Shown in pieces: positions 22,927-31,800 of a DNA stretch of 64,000 nt. The notes under the pieces were generated by a model. It did not search any database. It was not told the DNA's origin and saw only the letters and a list, made by a program, of their open reading frames with translations. How positions within the stretch are numbered: position 1 is the stretch's first letter; every line of letters begins with the position of its first letter. A program made the position numbers and the translations under genes. The DNA is from Closterium sp. Naga37s-1 (Eukaryota; Streptophyta; Zygnematophyceae; Desmidiales; Closteriaceae). Where the stretch lies: positions 8,367,501 to 8,431,500 of the forward strand of contig CANJKZ010000010.1 of the NCBI GenBank assembly GCA_947471745.1, given 5' to 3'.

Positions 22927-25427
22927 ATCCAAGTCTGTGGCTGTTGTTGTTGCAGCCCCACTGAGTGAATAGAGCCCCGACTGACGGCATGTGCACTGCT
23001 CTGGCTGCGCCTGTGACCTGCACTCTGTACAGACTGACTGCTCTCGCCCTCACTCACAGTCCCATGCTGCTGCTGCTGCTGCTGCCATCGCCTCAAATGC
23101 TGCTGCGGTTGCGGTCTAGGCGACTCATCGAAGCTATGCCTGTCGACATGAGCACTGCTCTGACTGCGCCTGTGCCTCGCGCTCTCTGCCTGCTGACTTC
23201 CCCCCCTCACACTCTCCCTCTCAGGACCGTCCTGCTGCATTTGCTGTCGCCTCAAACCTTGCTGCCGCTGCCACTGCTGCTGCTGCTGCTGCTGCTGTGG
23301 CCTAGGCGCCTCATCCAAGCTACGCCTGACGGCATGAGCACTGCTCTGACTGCGTCTGTGCCTTGCTCTCTCTGCCTGCTCACCGCTCTCTGCATGCTCA
23401 CTGCTCGCCCTCACAGCACCATCCTGCTGCACCTGCCGTCGACTCATGCCTTGCTGCTGTTGTGGCTGCGGTCTAGGCGACTTATCCAAGCTGTGCCTGA
23501 CAGCATGAGCACTGCTCTGACTGCGCCTGTGCCTTGCACTCTCTGTCAGTTGACAACCACTCTCGCCCACACTCTCCCTCTCCGGACCATCCTGCGGCAT
23601 TTGCTGTTGCCTCAAACCTTGTTGCTGCTGCTGCTGCTGCTGCTGCAGCGGACTTACAGCAATATTCGAAGCCTGGCTCGTGGCATAAGCACTGCTCTGA
23701 CTGCGCCTGTGCCCTGCACCCTTCACTGACCGTTTGCTCTCACGCTCACCCCCAAGCCGACAAAAGCCATCCTCACGCCGCTGGTGCTCTGTTGATTGCT
23801 CTCGCTGCTGTTGTTCCGTGTGTTTTGTCGGGTAAGCCAAGCTTTGACTTGAGTCCTGCGCGCTGCTCTGACTGCGCCTGTGCACGGAGCTTCTACTACC
23901 AGGGCGATTGCTCTCACTCGCGCTCGCAAATTCGTGACGGCTGTACTGAGGCTGTTGCTGCTGCTTCGATTGCTGCGGCGGCGGCAGCTGCTGCTGCCTC
24001 GCCTGCTGCTGGCGCAAGCTACCCGCACCAACGCCAGCACCAGCACCATTACCAGCAGGAGTAGGAGCAGCAATAGCAGCAGCGGTAGCAGCAGCGACGG
24101 CAGCAGCTTCGGTCGCAGGAGCAGTAGCTGCCACAGATTGTGACCGGTTAAACCTTGAAAACTGTGACACGGCCGAACCTGTGGGCGTGTGGGAGGGGAG
24201 GGGGGGTCTGGGGGAAGGGAGAGAGGACCTTTCGTGTGTACCAGTGGTGCTGGAACGGGAAAATTGAGACGCGGGAGGAGGATGACAGCCTAAGGGAGAC
24301 TTCTGAGTCGACTCAAAAGTACCAGTAGTGATGGCGCGAGAGAAGAGAGAGGCGGGAGGAGGATAAAAGCCTGAGGGCGACTCGTGAGTCGACTCAAAAG
24401 TCATGGGCGAGGACCTTTCGTGTGTACTGCTGGCGCGGGAAAAGAGAGAGGCGGGAGGAGGATAAGAGCCTGAGGGTGGCGACGAAGCTTCGGAATGATT
24501 GAACGATTTTGCCCGCAAGTACATGTTAGGGTTAGGGCTAGGACGAGAGCCTGTACTAGCCTGTCTTGACACGGGAGCGACCCTTATGCCATTTCCAGAA
24601 GGCGACAAAACCTCACTGGAATCATCCTCGTTGTAAGGAGACGTTTTGAATTCACCCTTCTTGAACTCCATCCACGCGTTAGGGTTTTTTCGCCAATGGT
24701 CCGCTTCGGGCCGCGACAAATCATGATCGTCCATCATGGCTGCCGCATCAACAGTCGTGAGAGCTCCATCTAATTCTGCTGCACCAGATGATCCTCTATT
24801 CACTGAAGCTCCACCCCAGCGCTTCGCCGCTTCTGTCTCCGTTATAGGCCTGCACAAAACAACGCTTAGGTCGACGCTACGGGTCCGGCTGTGAGTCGTA
24901 GCAGAACCACTTACCTTTGCAGCGCTCCTTCCCATTTGACTACTCGAAATTTGAACATCATGGCCGGATTCCCTCCGCTCATCTGAAGCGCGCCCGTTGG
25001 GGTAATCAATATTAGCCGTTGATCTCTCAGCTGCCATGCCGTTTCGATGACCGCGACTAAGCATATCGTCGGCAGCAGTATATCTACCGCGAGGTCCCGT
25101 TGGCAGCGCTTCATTGGCTACGCTACTCCGGTCAGCAATGCTCGGACCAATCGCGCTATGATGTTTCGTGTTCGATCCGCCAGCTACCAAGACAGAGCGG
25201 TTGGTACTGCTGCTGCTGGCGCTTCGTCTCAGTGACCGTCGCGCGACGTCGTTGTGACGAGGCGCCGACATTGTGCGGTTTTGGCGGGGCTTCGAGTTAC
25301 TGACAGGGTCGGGCTGTGGGGGAGACATGCGCTCTGAGTAACTAATCTCGAAATTAGGCGAACGTGCATGAGCACACGCAGCAGCGCGATTGTCAGAAGC
25401 GATCGATGCTTTATTTCCACCTGTCAC
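4971..25427 (-). CDS. Giant low-complexity repeat protein, 6,818 codons without a stop
   Basis: An uninterrupted frame of 20.4 kb. No catalytic domain is recognisable; the product is Ser/Ala/Glu/Gln-rich and probably disordered. Approximate order: Ser/Arg-rich N-terminus (1-510); six HRRSQSSA repeats (513-815); poly-Gln (835-859); acidic region (1120-1315); three arrays of 11-residue Gly/Ala/Lys units (1577-1760, 2140-2186, 3513-3636); a second poly-Gln (about 2575-2600); EREVEG array (4480-4596); SDVPA array (4860-4943); seven RRMIPQSMSASH motifs (5413-5766); ESKKG array (5920-6000); about 14 RT[LM]S-K/R-rich modules (6056-6500). The seven 12-mers differ mainly by synonymous changes, so this frame is translated and selected. 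A candidate 65-nt intron lies near the 5' end, so the first 170 codons are less certain. The C-terminus may also be altered by splicing near 5116. Scaffold, cell-wall or lipid-surface roles are speculation. Confidence 0.7.
5930..7260 (-). repeat. RTLS/RTMS basic module array (C-terminal part of giant protein)
   Basis: About 14 irregular units of roughly 25-30 residues. Each holds A/S-R-T-[LM]-S-[KR]-x-[KR]-R followed by a Lys/Glu-rich linker. R-x-x-S is a general basophilic-kinase consensus (PKA, CDPK and SnRK types), so the array could be a multi-site phosphorylation platform. That is inference from the motif only. Confidence 0.75.
7428..7672 (-). repeat. 18-bp ESKKG tandem array
   Basis: About 13 copies of an 18-bp unit (plus-strand CTTCTTCGACTCACCACC) encoding SESKKG or GESKKG. 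Two sub-blocks differ by Ser versus Gly, so the array grew by block duplication. It encodes a highly basic stretch of the giant protein. Confidence 0.95.
8130..9190 (-). repeat. Seven copies of a conserved RRMIPQSMSASH motif
   Basis: Copies lie near 8130, 8340, 8500, 8645, 8803, 8950 and 9103, embedded in fast-changing Ala- and Ser-rich sequence. Codons vary (CGA/CGC/CGG, ATC/ATT, CCC/CCT, CAG/CAA, AGC/AGT, GCT/GCA, TCG/TCA, CAC/CAT). The peptide stays the same except for one Ala-to-Asp change. This points to selection on the peptide, probably as a short binding or modification motif. Confidence 0.85.
10600..10850 (-). repeat. 15-bp SDVPA tandem array
   Basis: About 17 units of a 15-bp repeat (plus-strand GCAGGTACATCTGAG and variants) encoding S-D-V-P-[AST] in the giant protein. 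Neighbouring units share variants, as expected from unequal exchange or slippage. Confidence 0.95.
11640..11990 (-). repeat. 18-bp EREVEG tandem array
   Basis: About 18 copies of an 18-bp unit (plus-strand TCTTTCCCCTTCCACCTC) encoding E-R-E-V-E-G. Most are identical, so expansion is recent. It lies in a long Glu-rich, probably helical part of the giant protein. Confidence 0.95.
12052..13110 (-). repeat. Four 327-bp segmental repeats, Glu-rich
   Basis: The landmark CCCCAA[AC]GCAGCTTCC recurs at about 12052, 12334, 12661 and 12988. The last two spacings are exactly 327 bp and the first is 45 bp shorter. Each unit encodes an EEEETRSEGEE-type run plus a conserved GSCxGxxGM...VDEERAVEGES segment. 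The multiple-of-three period keeps the frame. Confidence 0.9.
14520..14890 (-). repeat. 11-residue GIKEGALNVKE array (third block)
   Basis: About 11 units of 33 bp encode 11-mers of the type KEGALNVKEGI, with Lys/Glu on one side and Ala, Val, Ile on the other when drawn as an 11/3 helix. This periodicity resembles that of group 3 LEA proteins, alpha-synuclein (KTKEGV) and perilipins, which form amphipathic helices on membranes or in drying cells. Confidence 0.85.
18870..19010 (-). repeat. 11-residue array (second, short block)
   Basis: A short block of the same 11-mer type (GVRSGAKNVASGAMNVRQGIKGGARNVA) in shorter pieces around poly-Ala. It links the two larger arrays and suggests one ancestral 11-mer seeded all three. 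Confidence 0.7.
20150..20700 (-). repeat. 33-bp array of 11-mers GGVKEGALTVA (first block)
   Basis: About 16 units of 33 bp encode GGVKEGALTVA and close variants, flanked by GIKGGARNVA and two copies of a KHLAEEVASEI segment. The 11-residue period with a K-E pair per unit fits an amphipathic 11/3 helix of the LEA, synuclein or perilipin kind. Several units are nearly identical in DNA, so the array is evolving by tandem duplication. Confidence 0.9.
21480..22060 (-). repeat. Poly-Glu rich acidic segment with internal duplication
   Basis: GAG/GAA runs interrupted by two related blocks (VRAGGWAVDVGMGEAAEDEEEQDEEEE and a diverged second copy). The segment is strongly acidic, in contrast to the basic C-terminal modules of the same protein. 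Confidence 0.85.
22852..22925 (-). repeat. CAG repeat coding poly-Gln
   Basis: About 24 CAG codons with very few interruptions (CTG units on the plus strand), coding poly-Gln near residues 835-859 of the giant protein. Such a tract should be length-variable between individuals. Confidence 0.97.
22985..23890 (-). repeat. Six HRRSQSSA repeats with Gln-rich linkers
   Basis: Six copies of [RGV]HRRSQSSA, several followed by HAVRHSLDESPRPQ-like sequence and a Gln run, at spacings of roughly 150-190 bp. RRSQS is another basophilic-kinase type motif. The copies are more diverged than the 18-bp arrays. Confidence 0.85.
24850..24914 (-). other. Candidate 65-nt intron near the 5' end of the giant gene
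   Basis: On the minus strand CAAAG|GTAAGTGG is followed 65 nt later by TTTTGTGCAG|G, both good splice consensus. The interval is 65 nt, not a multiple of three. Splicing would connect the downstream giant frame to a different upstream frame (an ATG at 25114 begins a 67-codon frame ending at the donor). Without splicing the giant frame continues to the ATG at 25427. Which form is used cannot be decided here. Confidence 0.4.
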
Positions 25428-26450
25428 GTTTCATGATGCGAAAAAAAAAAATCCACTGCTAAGCTGGCCTACCTACATAGAGCAAGTTACCGAAGGTGTT
25501 AGACCTACGTCAGGCATACAAGCCTAGAGTCAAGGAAGAAAAATGTTGCTCAAGCACAGGGAATGGGGAGATGAAATGAACTTCCAGGACGAGAGATGCA
25601 AGGGCTCGGGCTTGCTCGCCAGGAATATATGGACCCCCAGACGGGGAACGTGCATTTCCGTGGCGACGTAGACAAGCGCACGCGAAATAGACAAGCGCCT
25701 GGCAAATTTTTGGATTTGCCCGACGAAAAAAGACAGGACGCAGACGGGCGAAAAAAAAGCCCACATGTAGTTATAAATATATGGTTCACGAAATGTCGCC
25801 AACATTTCGCACTGATTTCGTTGGGAGTGAACAGTGACGCAGCGACGGACGCCACGAGGGGGTCGCGCAGAGATGTCGCCAGTAACATGCAGAACAGTCA
25901 AGATGAGCAAATTTTGGTGCTTACATACAGAATAAATCGCACAATAAGGATCTGAAACAAGATGAAATGGTGTCCTCAGAATTGGCTAAGTGTTGGGAAT
26001 TTTCTAGCTGGGTGTTTTTTTAAATAATACGATAGATTTAGCCATCCCATACCTTACTACAATGTTGAGATTTGTTAAAAACACTTTTAAGGGTGGTTTG
26101 TGGCTCCAAATGCCTGCCTTCTGGCGTGTCTTTAAACGCTGATAACTGATAGGTTAGTGATGCAAATCATCTTCTGAATGGCTCTTGCATCTTCCCAATA
26201 CATCCTCTACAGTTTAGGATTGAAAAAAAAAAAATTGATGAAATTGACCAAAACCAACATATCAAGCTACTCCAATGAAGCTCCTAGCACATGACAACTC
26301 ATTCTCTAGCTATCATGGACAGTTGTAAATTTCAAGCACGTTATTTTTTGTTTCCGAAGCTTGTGGTACTGCTATCATCTACTATGTTGGCTGTCTGCCC
26401 ACTCACGTTTGGTTGCCTCAGCAACCTGCACCATTTTGTGTCACAATCGC
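25428..26450. other. Upstream region of the giant gene and spacer
   Basis: AT-richer than the giant gene. A two-sided TATA-like block, TTATAAATATATGG, lies at 25771-25784 and could serve the minus-strand gene about 340 bp downstream. The rest has poly-A runs and no convincing gene. A 119-codon plus-strand frame (25596-25955) has no recognisable features. Confidence 0.35.
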
Positions 26451-27900
26451 CTTCCTAACCATTTTCCTTTGCAGACCATTGTCCTGTGGTCCAAATGATC
26501 TGAGTTTTTTAGGGGAGTATCATTCCAACATTGACAGATCTTGTACCAATTTTCAGATCAATCCAAAAACCAGAGATAGGTTGTTGATGATGATTTCTGC
26601 CGTGGTGACCTTGACTTAGTCTAAGTGTTAAGGCAGAAACCAAACATTAGAGCTGAGCTCTGAAACTCATAGGGGAGTCTCATCACACTAATTCTAGATC
26701 CCCCTATCATTTTCAAGGCAATCCAATAAGGTATGATAGGCCTTTCATGCTTTGTCGTGAAAGATGAGCATGAAAATTCTGCAGAATTGCCTGTGTTTGA
26801 GTTCTGATGCCAAACACAAACCAAACCTTGGAATTAAGGTCTGAAACTCATAGGGGAGTCTCATCACACTAATAATAGATCCCCCTCCCATTTTCAAGTC
26901 AATACAATAAGGTTTGATAGGCCTTTCATGCTTTGTTCTGCAAGATAAACCGCAAATCTCTGCAGAATTGCCTGCGTTTGGGTCATTATGCGAAACACAA
27001 ACCAAACATTGGAATTAAGCTCTGAAACTCATAGGGGAGTCTCATCACACTAATTCAAGATCCCCCTCTCATTTTCAAGTCAATCCAATAAGGTTTGATA
27101 GGCCTTTCATGCTTTGTTGTGAAAGATAAGCATGAAATCACAGCAGAATTGCCAGCGTTTGGTCTATGATGCAAAACACAAACCAAACCTTGGAATTAAG
27201 GTCTGAAACTCATAGGGGACTCTCATCACACTAATAATAGATCTCCCTCCCATTTTCAAGTCAATCCAATAAGGTTTGATAGGCCTTTCATGCTTTGTTC
27301 TGCAAGATAAACGGCAAATCTCTGCAGAATTGCCTGCGTTTGGGTCATTATGCGAAACACAAACCAAACATTGGAATTAAGCTCTGAAACTCATAGGGGA
27401 GTCTCATCACACTAATTAAAGATCCCCCTCTCATTTTCAAGTCAATCCAATAAGGTTTGATAGGCCTTTCATGCTTTGTTGTGAAAGATAAGCATGAAAT
27501 CTCAGCAGAATTGCCAGCGTTTGGGTTATGATGCAAAACACAAACCAAACCTTGGAATTAAGGTCTGAAACTCATAGGGGACTCTCATCACACTAATAAT
27601 AGACCCCCCTCCTATTTTCAAGTCAATCCAATAAGGTTTGATAGGCCTTTCATGCTTTGTCGTGGAAGATAAGCCTGAAATCTCAGCAGAATGGCCAGCG
27701 TTTGGGTTATGATGCAAAACACAAACCAAACCTTGGAATTAAGGTCTGAAACTCATAGGGGACTCTGATCACACTAATAATAGATTTCCCTCCCATTTTC
27801 AAGTCAATCCAATAAGGTTTGATAGGCCTTTCATGCTTTGTTCTGCAAGATAAGCCTCAAATCTCTGCAGAATTGCCTGCGTTTGGGTCATGATGCGAAA
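26450..27900. repeat. Satellite array, about 182-bp units in an alternating dimer pattern
   Basis: Six well-preserved units plus one or two decayed units at the left edge. Each has CTGAAACTCATAGGGGA, CTCATCACACTAAT, TTTTCAAGTCAATCCAATAAGG and TTGATAGGCCTTTCATGC. Two variants (TTGTGAAAGATAAGCATGAAA and TTCTGCAAGATAAACCGCAAA types) tend to alternate, giving a dimer of about 363 bp. Units at the edge are the most diverged, as usual for satellites. The array is cut at 27900 by a copia element and resumes at 35108. Confidence 0.93.
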
Positions 27901-28025
27901 TGTCAAACTCATATGCTATAGTCTGTGTAGGCTGTAGTGGGGTAGACAATATGGGGTACAACACTTTTAGGTTTTCCTACTTGTACCCACCTGCTTGCTA
28001 GTTCATCCATTCCTCATTCTTCACA
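27901..28025 (+). repeat. 5' LTR of the first copia element
   Basis: 125 bp, starting TGTCAAACTC and ending CATTCTTCACA, identical to the copy at 34983-35107. Confidence 0.97.
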
Positions 28026-28040
28026 TGGTATAGAGCAGGT
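28026..28040 (+). promoter_or_regulatory. Primer-binding site of the first copia element
   Basis: TGGTATAGAGCAGG directly after the LTR resembles the copia-type TGGTATCAGAGC site that pairs with the initiator-Met tRNA 3' end. Confidence 0.75.
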
Positions 28041-28139
28041 TTCCTCGTGGGAACGCTTCTCAGGGCCCACCACCTAACTCGATCTTTTTTTTCCTGCCCG
28101 AGGCGTGCCCCGTAGGCCGCCCTCCCGTCGCGCCCTCCT

Positions 28140-28820
28140 AGAGGCCCCTCGCGCCACCCTTAGCGGCCCCGTCGCCGTCCTTAGCGACCCCGTCGCCGCC
28201 CCTCTAGGCCCCTCGCGGCCCCTTCACGGCCCCGTCGCCGCCGCTCTAGGCCCCTCGCGGCCCCTTCACGGCCCCGTCGCCGCCGCTCTAGGCCCCGTCG
28301 CCGCCCCTATAGGCCCCTCGCGGCCCCTTCACGGCCCCGTCGCCGCTCCTAGCGGCCCCGTCGCCGCCCCTCTAGGCCCCTCGCGGCCCCCTTCGCGGCC
28401 CCGTCGCCGCCACTTACGGCCCCGTCGCCGCCCCCCTCTAGGCCCCTTACGGCCCCTTCGCGGCCTCGTCGCCGCCCCTCTAGGCCCCTTGCGGCCCCTC
28501 TGCGGCCCCGTCGCCGCCCCTAGCGGCCCCGTCGCCGCCCCTGGAGGCCCCGTCGCCGCCCTTCGCGGCCACCTCGCCGCCCTTAGCGGCCCCATTGCCG
28601 CCCCTAACGGCCCCATCGCCGCCTCTACCGGCCCCTTCACTGCTGAGCCGCCCAGCAGCTGAGCAGCCGAACCACCCAGCAGCCGAGCCGCCCAACAGCC
28701 GAGCCGCCGAGCCGCCCAGCAGCCGAGCCGCCGAGCCGCCGAGCCGCCCAGCAACCGAGCCGCCGAGCCGCCCAGCAGCCGAGCCGCCGAGCCGCCGAGC
28801 CGCCCTGCCGTTGAGCCGCT
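28140..28820 (+). repeat. Two GC-rich tandem arrays in the copia leader
   Basis: First, an irregular array of GGCCCCGTCGCCGCCCCT / TAGGCCCCTCGC units (about 28140-28640). Then an array of GCCGAGCCGCCCAGCA units (about 28640-28820). They lie between the primer-binding site and Gag, so they are leader sequence. Pro-rich open frames across them are probably not genes. Confidence 0.8.
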
Positions 28821-28894
28821 ACTGTTCCTACCGGCGCGCCCCGGCCCTACTTACTCGGACTGGTGAGATCCCTCCCTGCTAGGCCACTGCAGTC

Positions 28895-31800
28895 ATGGCT
28901 ACCCCCAGTGTCCTTACCTTTGATGCTGAGGGTCGTGCTGTTGACTTTGAGGTCTGGGTCGATGACCTCCAGCTGTTCCTACAGTGCGATAGGGCTGACG
29001 GACTCTCCCTGTTCGATCTCACCCCTGGTACCTCTCCTGCCCCGCCTGCTACTGCTGACAGCACTGTTCACTCACAGTGGGCCACACGCGATGCTGCTGC
29101 CCGTCTTGCTGTGCGTCGCCACTTACCGACCACTGAGCGTGCGCACTTTAGCCAGTACAAGAGTGCTAAGACCTTGTACGACACTGTAGTTGTACGCTAC
29201 TCCTCCCCTGCCACTGCTGCGCTTAGCCGCCTCATGGTGCTGTACCTGTTCCCTGACCTTGCTACCTTTCCCACAGTCGCTGACCTCATTACGCACCTTC
29301 GCACTAGTGACACTCGCTACCGCGCTGCGCTTCCTGCTGAGTTCTGTGCCAAGAACCCCCCCCCCATGTACATCACCCTCTACTACATAGTCACCCGGCT
29401 CCCTGACTCCCTTCGCTTAGTCAGGGACCACTTCCTCTCAGTTTGCCCCACCACACTCACCGTTGACCTCCTCGAGGAGCGCCTCCTAGCAGCAGAGAAG
29501 AGCATAGTCACTGTAGGAGCCTCTCGTGGTGACCCTCGCACCCCCGTCTTTGAGGGGTGTTCCCCCTACCCCCTCTTGCCCTCTGTTGCTTCTGCTGCTG
29601 CGGTCGACCTCGTTGGTTTCGAGTCGGTCGGCGCTGCGTCTGCCCCTAGCGGGAGACGCCGCACCGGCAAGGGCAAGGGAGGCAAGGGCGCTGGAGGGGC
29701 GGGCGGGGGCGGTGGAGGTGGTGGTGGAGGCAGTGGAGGGGGTGGGGGTGGTGGTGGGAGTGGTGGCGGGGGTGGAGGTGTCGGTAGCAGCAGTGGAGGC
29801 GGAGGAGGCGGCGGCGGTGGCGGAGGGAGCGGAGGCGGCGGAGGTGGCGGAGGCGGCGGAGGCAGCGGTGGAGCTGGTCGAGGCTCTGCGCAGAGGAGTG
29901 GCTCCGGTGGTGGTCCGCGCCAGCAGCAGCAGCGCAGTCGCGAGACCCCGTCCCCCCAGCAGCTTCGTGAGTGGTACGCTGGGCGTCAGCGAGGTGGGGG
30001 TACTGGTCCCTGCACCTACGTCCTCCGTACCGGCGACCGCGCTGGTGAGCAGTGCGGGGGCCCGCACTCCACCCAGCGCTGCTTCGGCCGCCTGACGGAC
30101 GCGTGGCGTCACCAGTTCCCTGACGCCACTGAGATCCCTCGCTGGGGAGAGCTGTCTAGGGCGGGGGTTGCTATCTTTGATCTTGATTATGATGCTATTC
30201 TTGCTGCCATGTATGCTGTGTCTACTAGTGATGAGGGTGACTGTTACCTGTGTGTTCCGCCTGACCCGAGCATTGAGGCTGCTGCTCTTGGTGCTGGTGA
30301 GGCTGCTGCTCTAGGTGCTAGTGCGTCTGCTGCTCCAGGTGCTGGTGAGTCTGCTCTCTCAGGTACCACGTCGGCTCAGGCCTTACACACCTTCTCCCTT
30401 GACTCGGGTGCTTCCCGCTCCTTCTTTCGAGACCGCACCACGCTTACGCCGCTTAGTCGGCCGGTTGCGGTCTCCCTGGCGGACCCCTCTGGGGGTCCTG
30501 TCCTTGCTAGCTTCTCCACTGTCTTACCGTGCCCGGCAGCCCCCTCTGGCACCCTGTCAGGTCTCTACCTCCCCTCGTTCTCTACGAACTTGGTGAGTGG
30601 AGCTGATCTACAGGATAGGGGGGTTGACCAGTTCACTCCTGCGAGTCAGCGGGTGACCCACTGCACGTGTGCTCGGACGGGCCGACACTTGGCCACGTTT
30701 ACCCGCCGGCCGGGGTCGAGCCTGTACACACTGACTACTGAGTCTCCTCCGGTTACTGAGTCTGGTCAGGTAGCTGCGTCGAGTCAGGTGTTTGCTGCAG
30801 CGTCCAGGTCTGGTCCTGAGTCTGCGCCCTGCTCGTGTCGTCTCCTGTCCCACCAGACTCTCCTCTGGCACCACCGCCTTGGTCACCCCTCCCTGCCTCG
30901 TCTCCGAGGCATGGCCTCCCGTGTCCTTCTCTCTGGTCTCCCCCGGTCCCTACCTCCCCTACCTCCGGGGCCTGCCCCTACCTGCGTCCCCTGCGTCGAG
31001 GGGCGACGGCGCGCCGCCCCTCACTCCTCCGAGTTTCCTCCGACAGAGGCTCCGCTGCAGACTCTTCACATGGACGTGTGGGGCCCCGCCCGCGTCCGTG
31101 GCCAGGGTCACGAGCGTTACTTCCTGTTGGTGGTTGACGACTACTCGCGTTACACCACGGTGTTCCCCTTGCGCAGCAAGGGTGACGTCACTGAGGTGTT
31201 GATCGACTGGATCCGCTCAGCTCGTCTCCAGCTCAGAGAGAGTTTCGGCTCGGACTTTCCTGTTCTGCGTCTGCACTCTGACAGAGGCGGGGAGTTTTCC
31301 TCTGCCCGTCTGGGAGCCTTCTGTCGTGCACAGGGCATCCGCCAGACCTTCACGCTTCCGGCCTCTCCACAGCAAAATGGGATTGCTGAGCGCCGCATTG
31401 GCATGGTCATGGACGTCGCTCGTACGTCCATGATCCATGCGGCTGCCCCCCATTTTTTGTGGCCGTTTACGGTTCAGTACGCGGCGCATCAGCTCAACCT
31501 TCAGCCCCAGGTCTCCTTGCCAGAGACCTCCCCCACCTTGCGGTGGACGGGGAAGGTTGGCGATGCGTCTGCGTTTCGGGTCTGGGGATCTCGAGCGTTT
31601 GTCCGCGACTTGTCTGCGGACAAGCTGTCCCCCCGTGCTGTTCCCTGCGTCTTCCTTGGCTTCCCCCCTGACGCGCCTGGGTGGCAGTTTTACCACCCCA
31701 CCTCGCGCCGTGTTCTGTCCTCCCAGGACGTCACCTTTGACGAGTCGGTGCCTTACTACCGTCTCTTCCCCTACCGCGCTGCGCCCCTCCCCCCGCCGCC

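Noticed and set aside
25596-25955. A 119-codon plus-strand frame upstream of the giant gene
   Set aside because: No domain, signal or splice support; composition fits spacer sequence.
26621-27729. Several minus-strand frames with nearly the same peptide (KHERPIKPYWIDLKM)
   Set aside because: They are the same satellite unit read repeatedly; units also contain stops and indels, so no gene family is implied.
26450-27900. CRISPR-like regular repeats
   Set aside because: Units are about 182 bp, contiguous and without unique spacers, in a eukaryotic genome; this is a satellite.
28105-28662. A Pro/Arg-rich frame of 185 codons
   Set aside because: Lies in the leader minisatellite of the first copia element and has no similarity to Gag.
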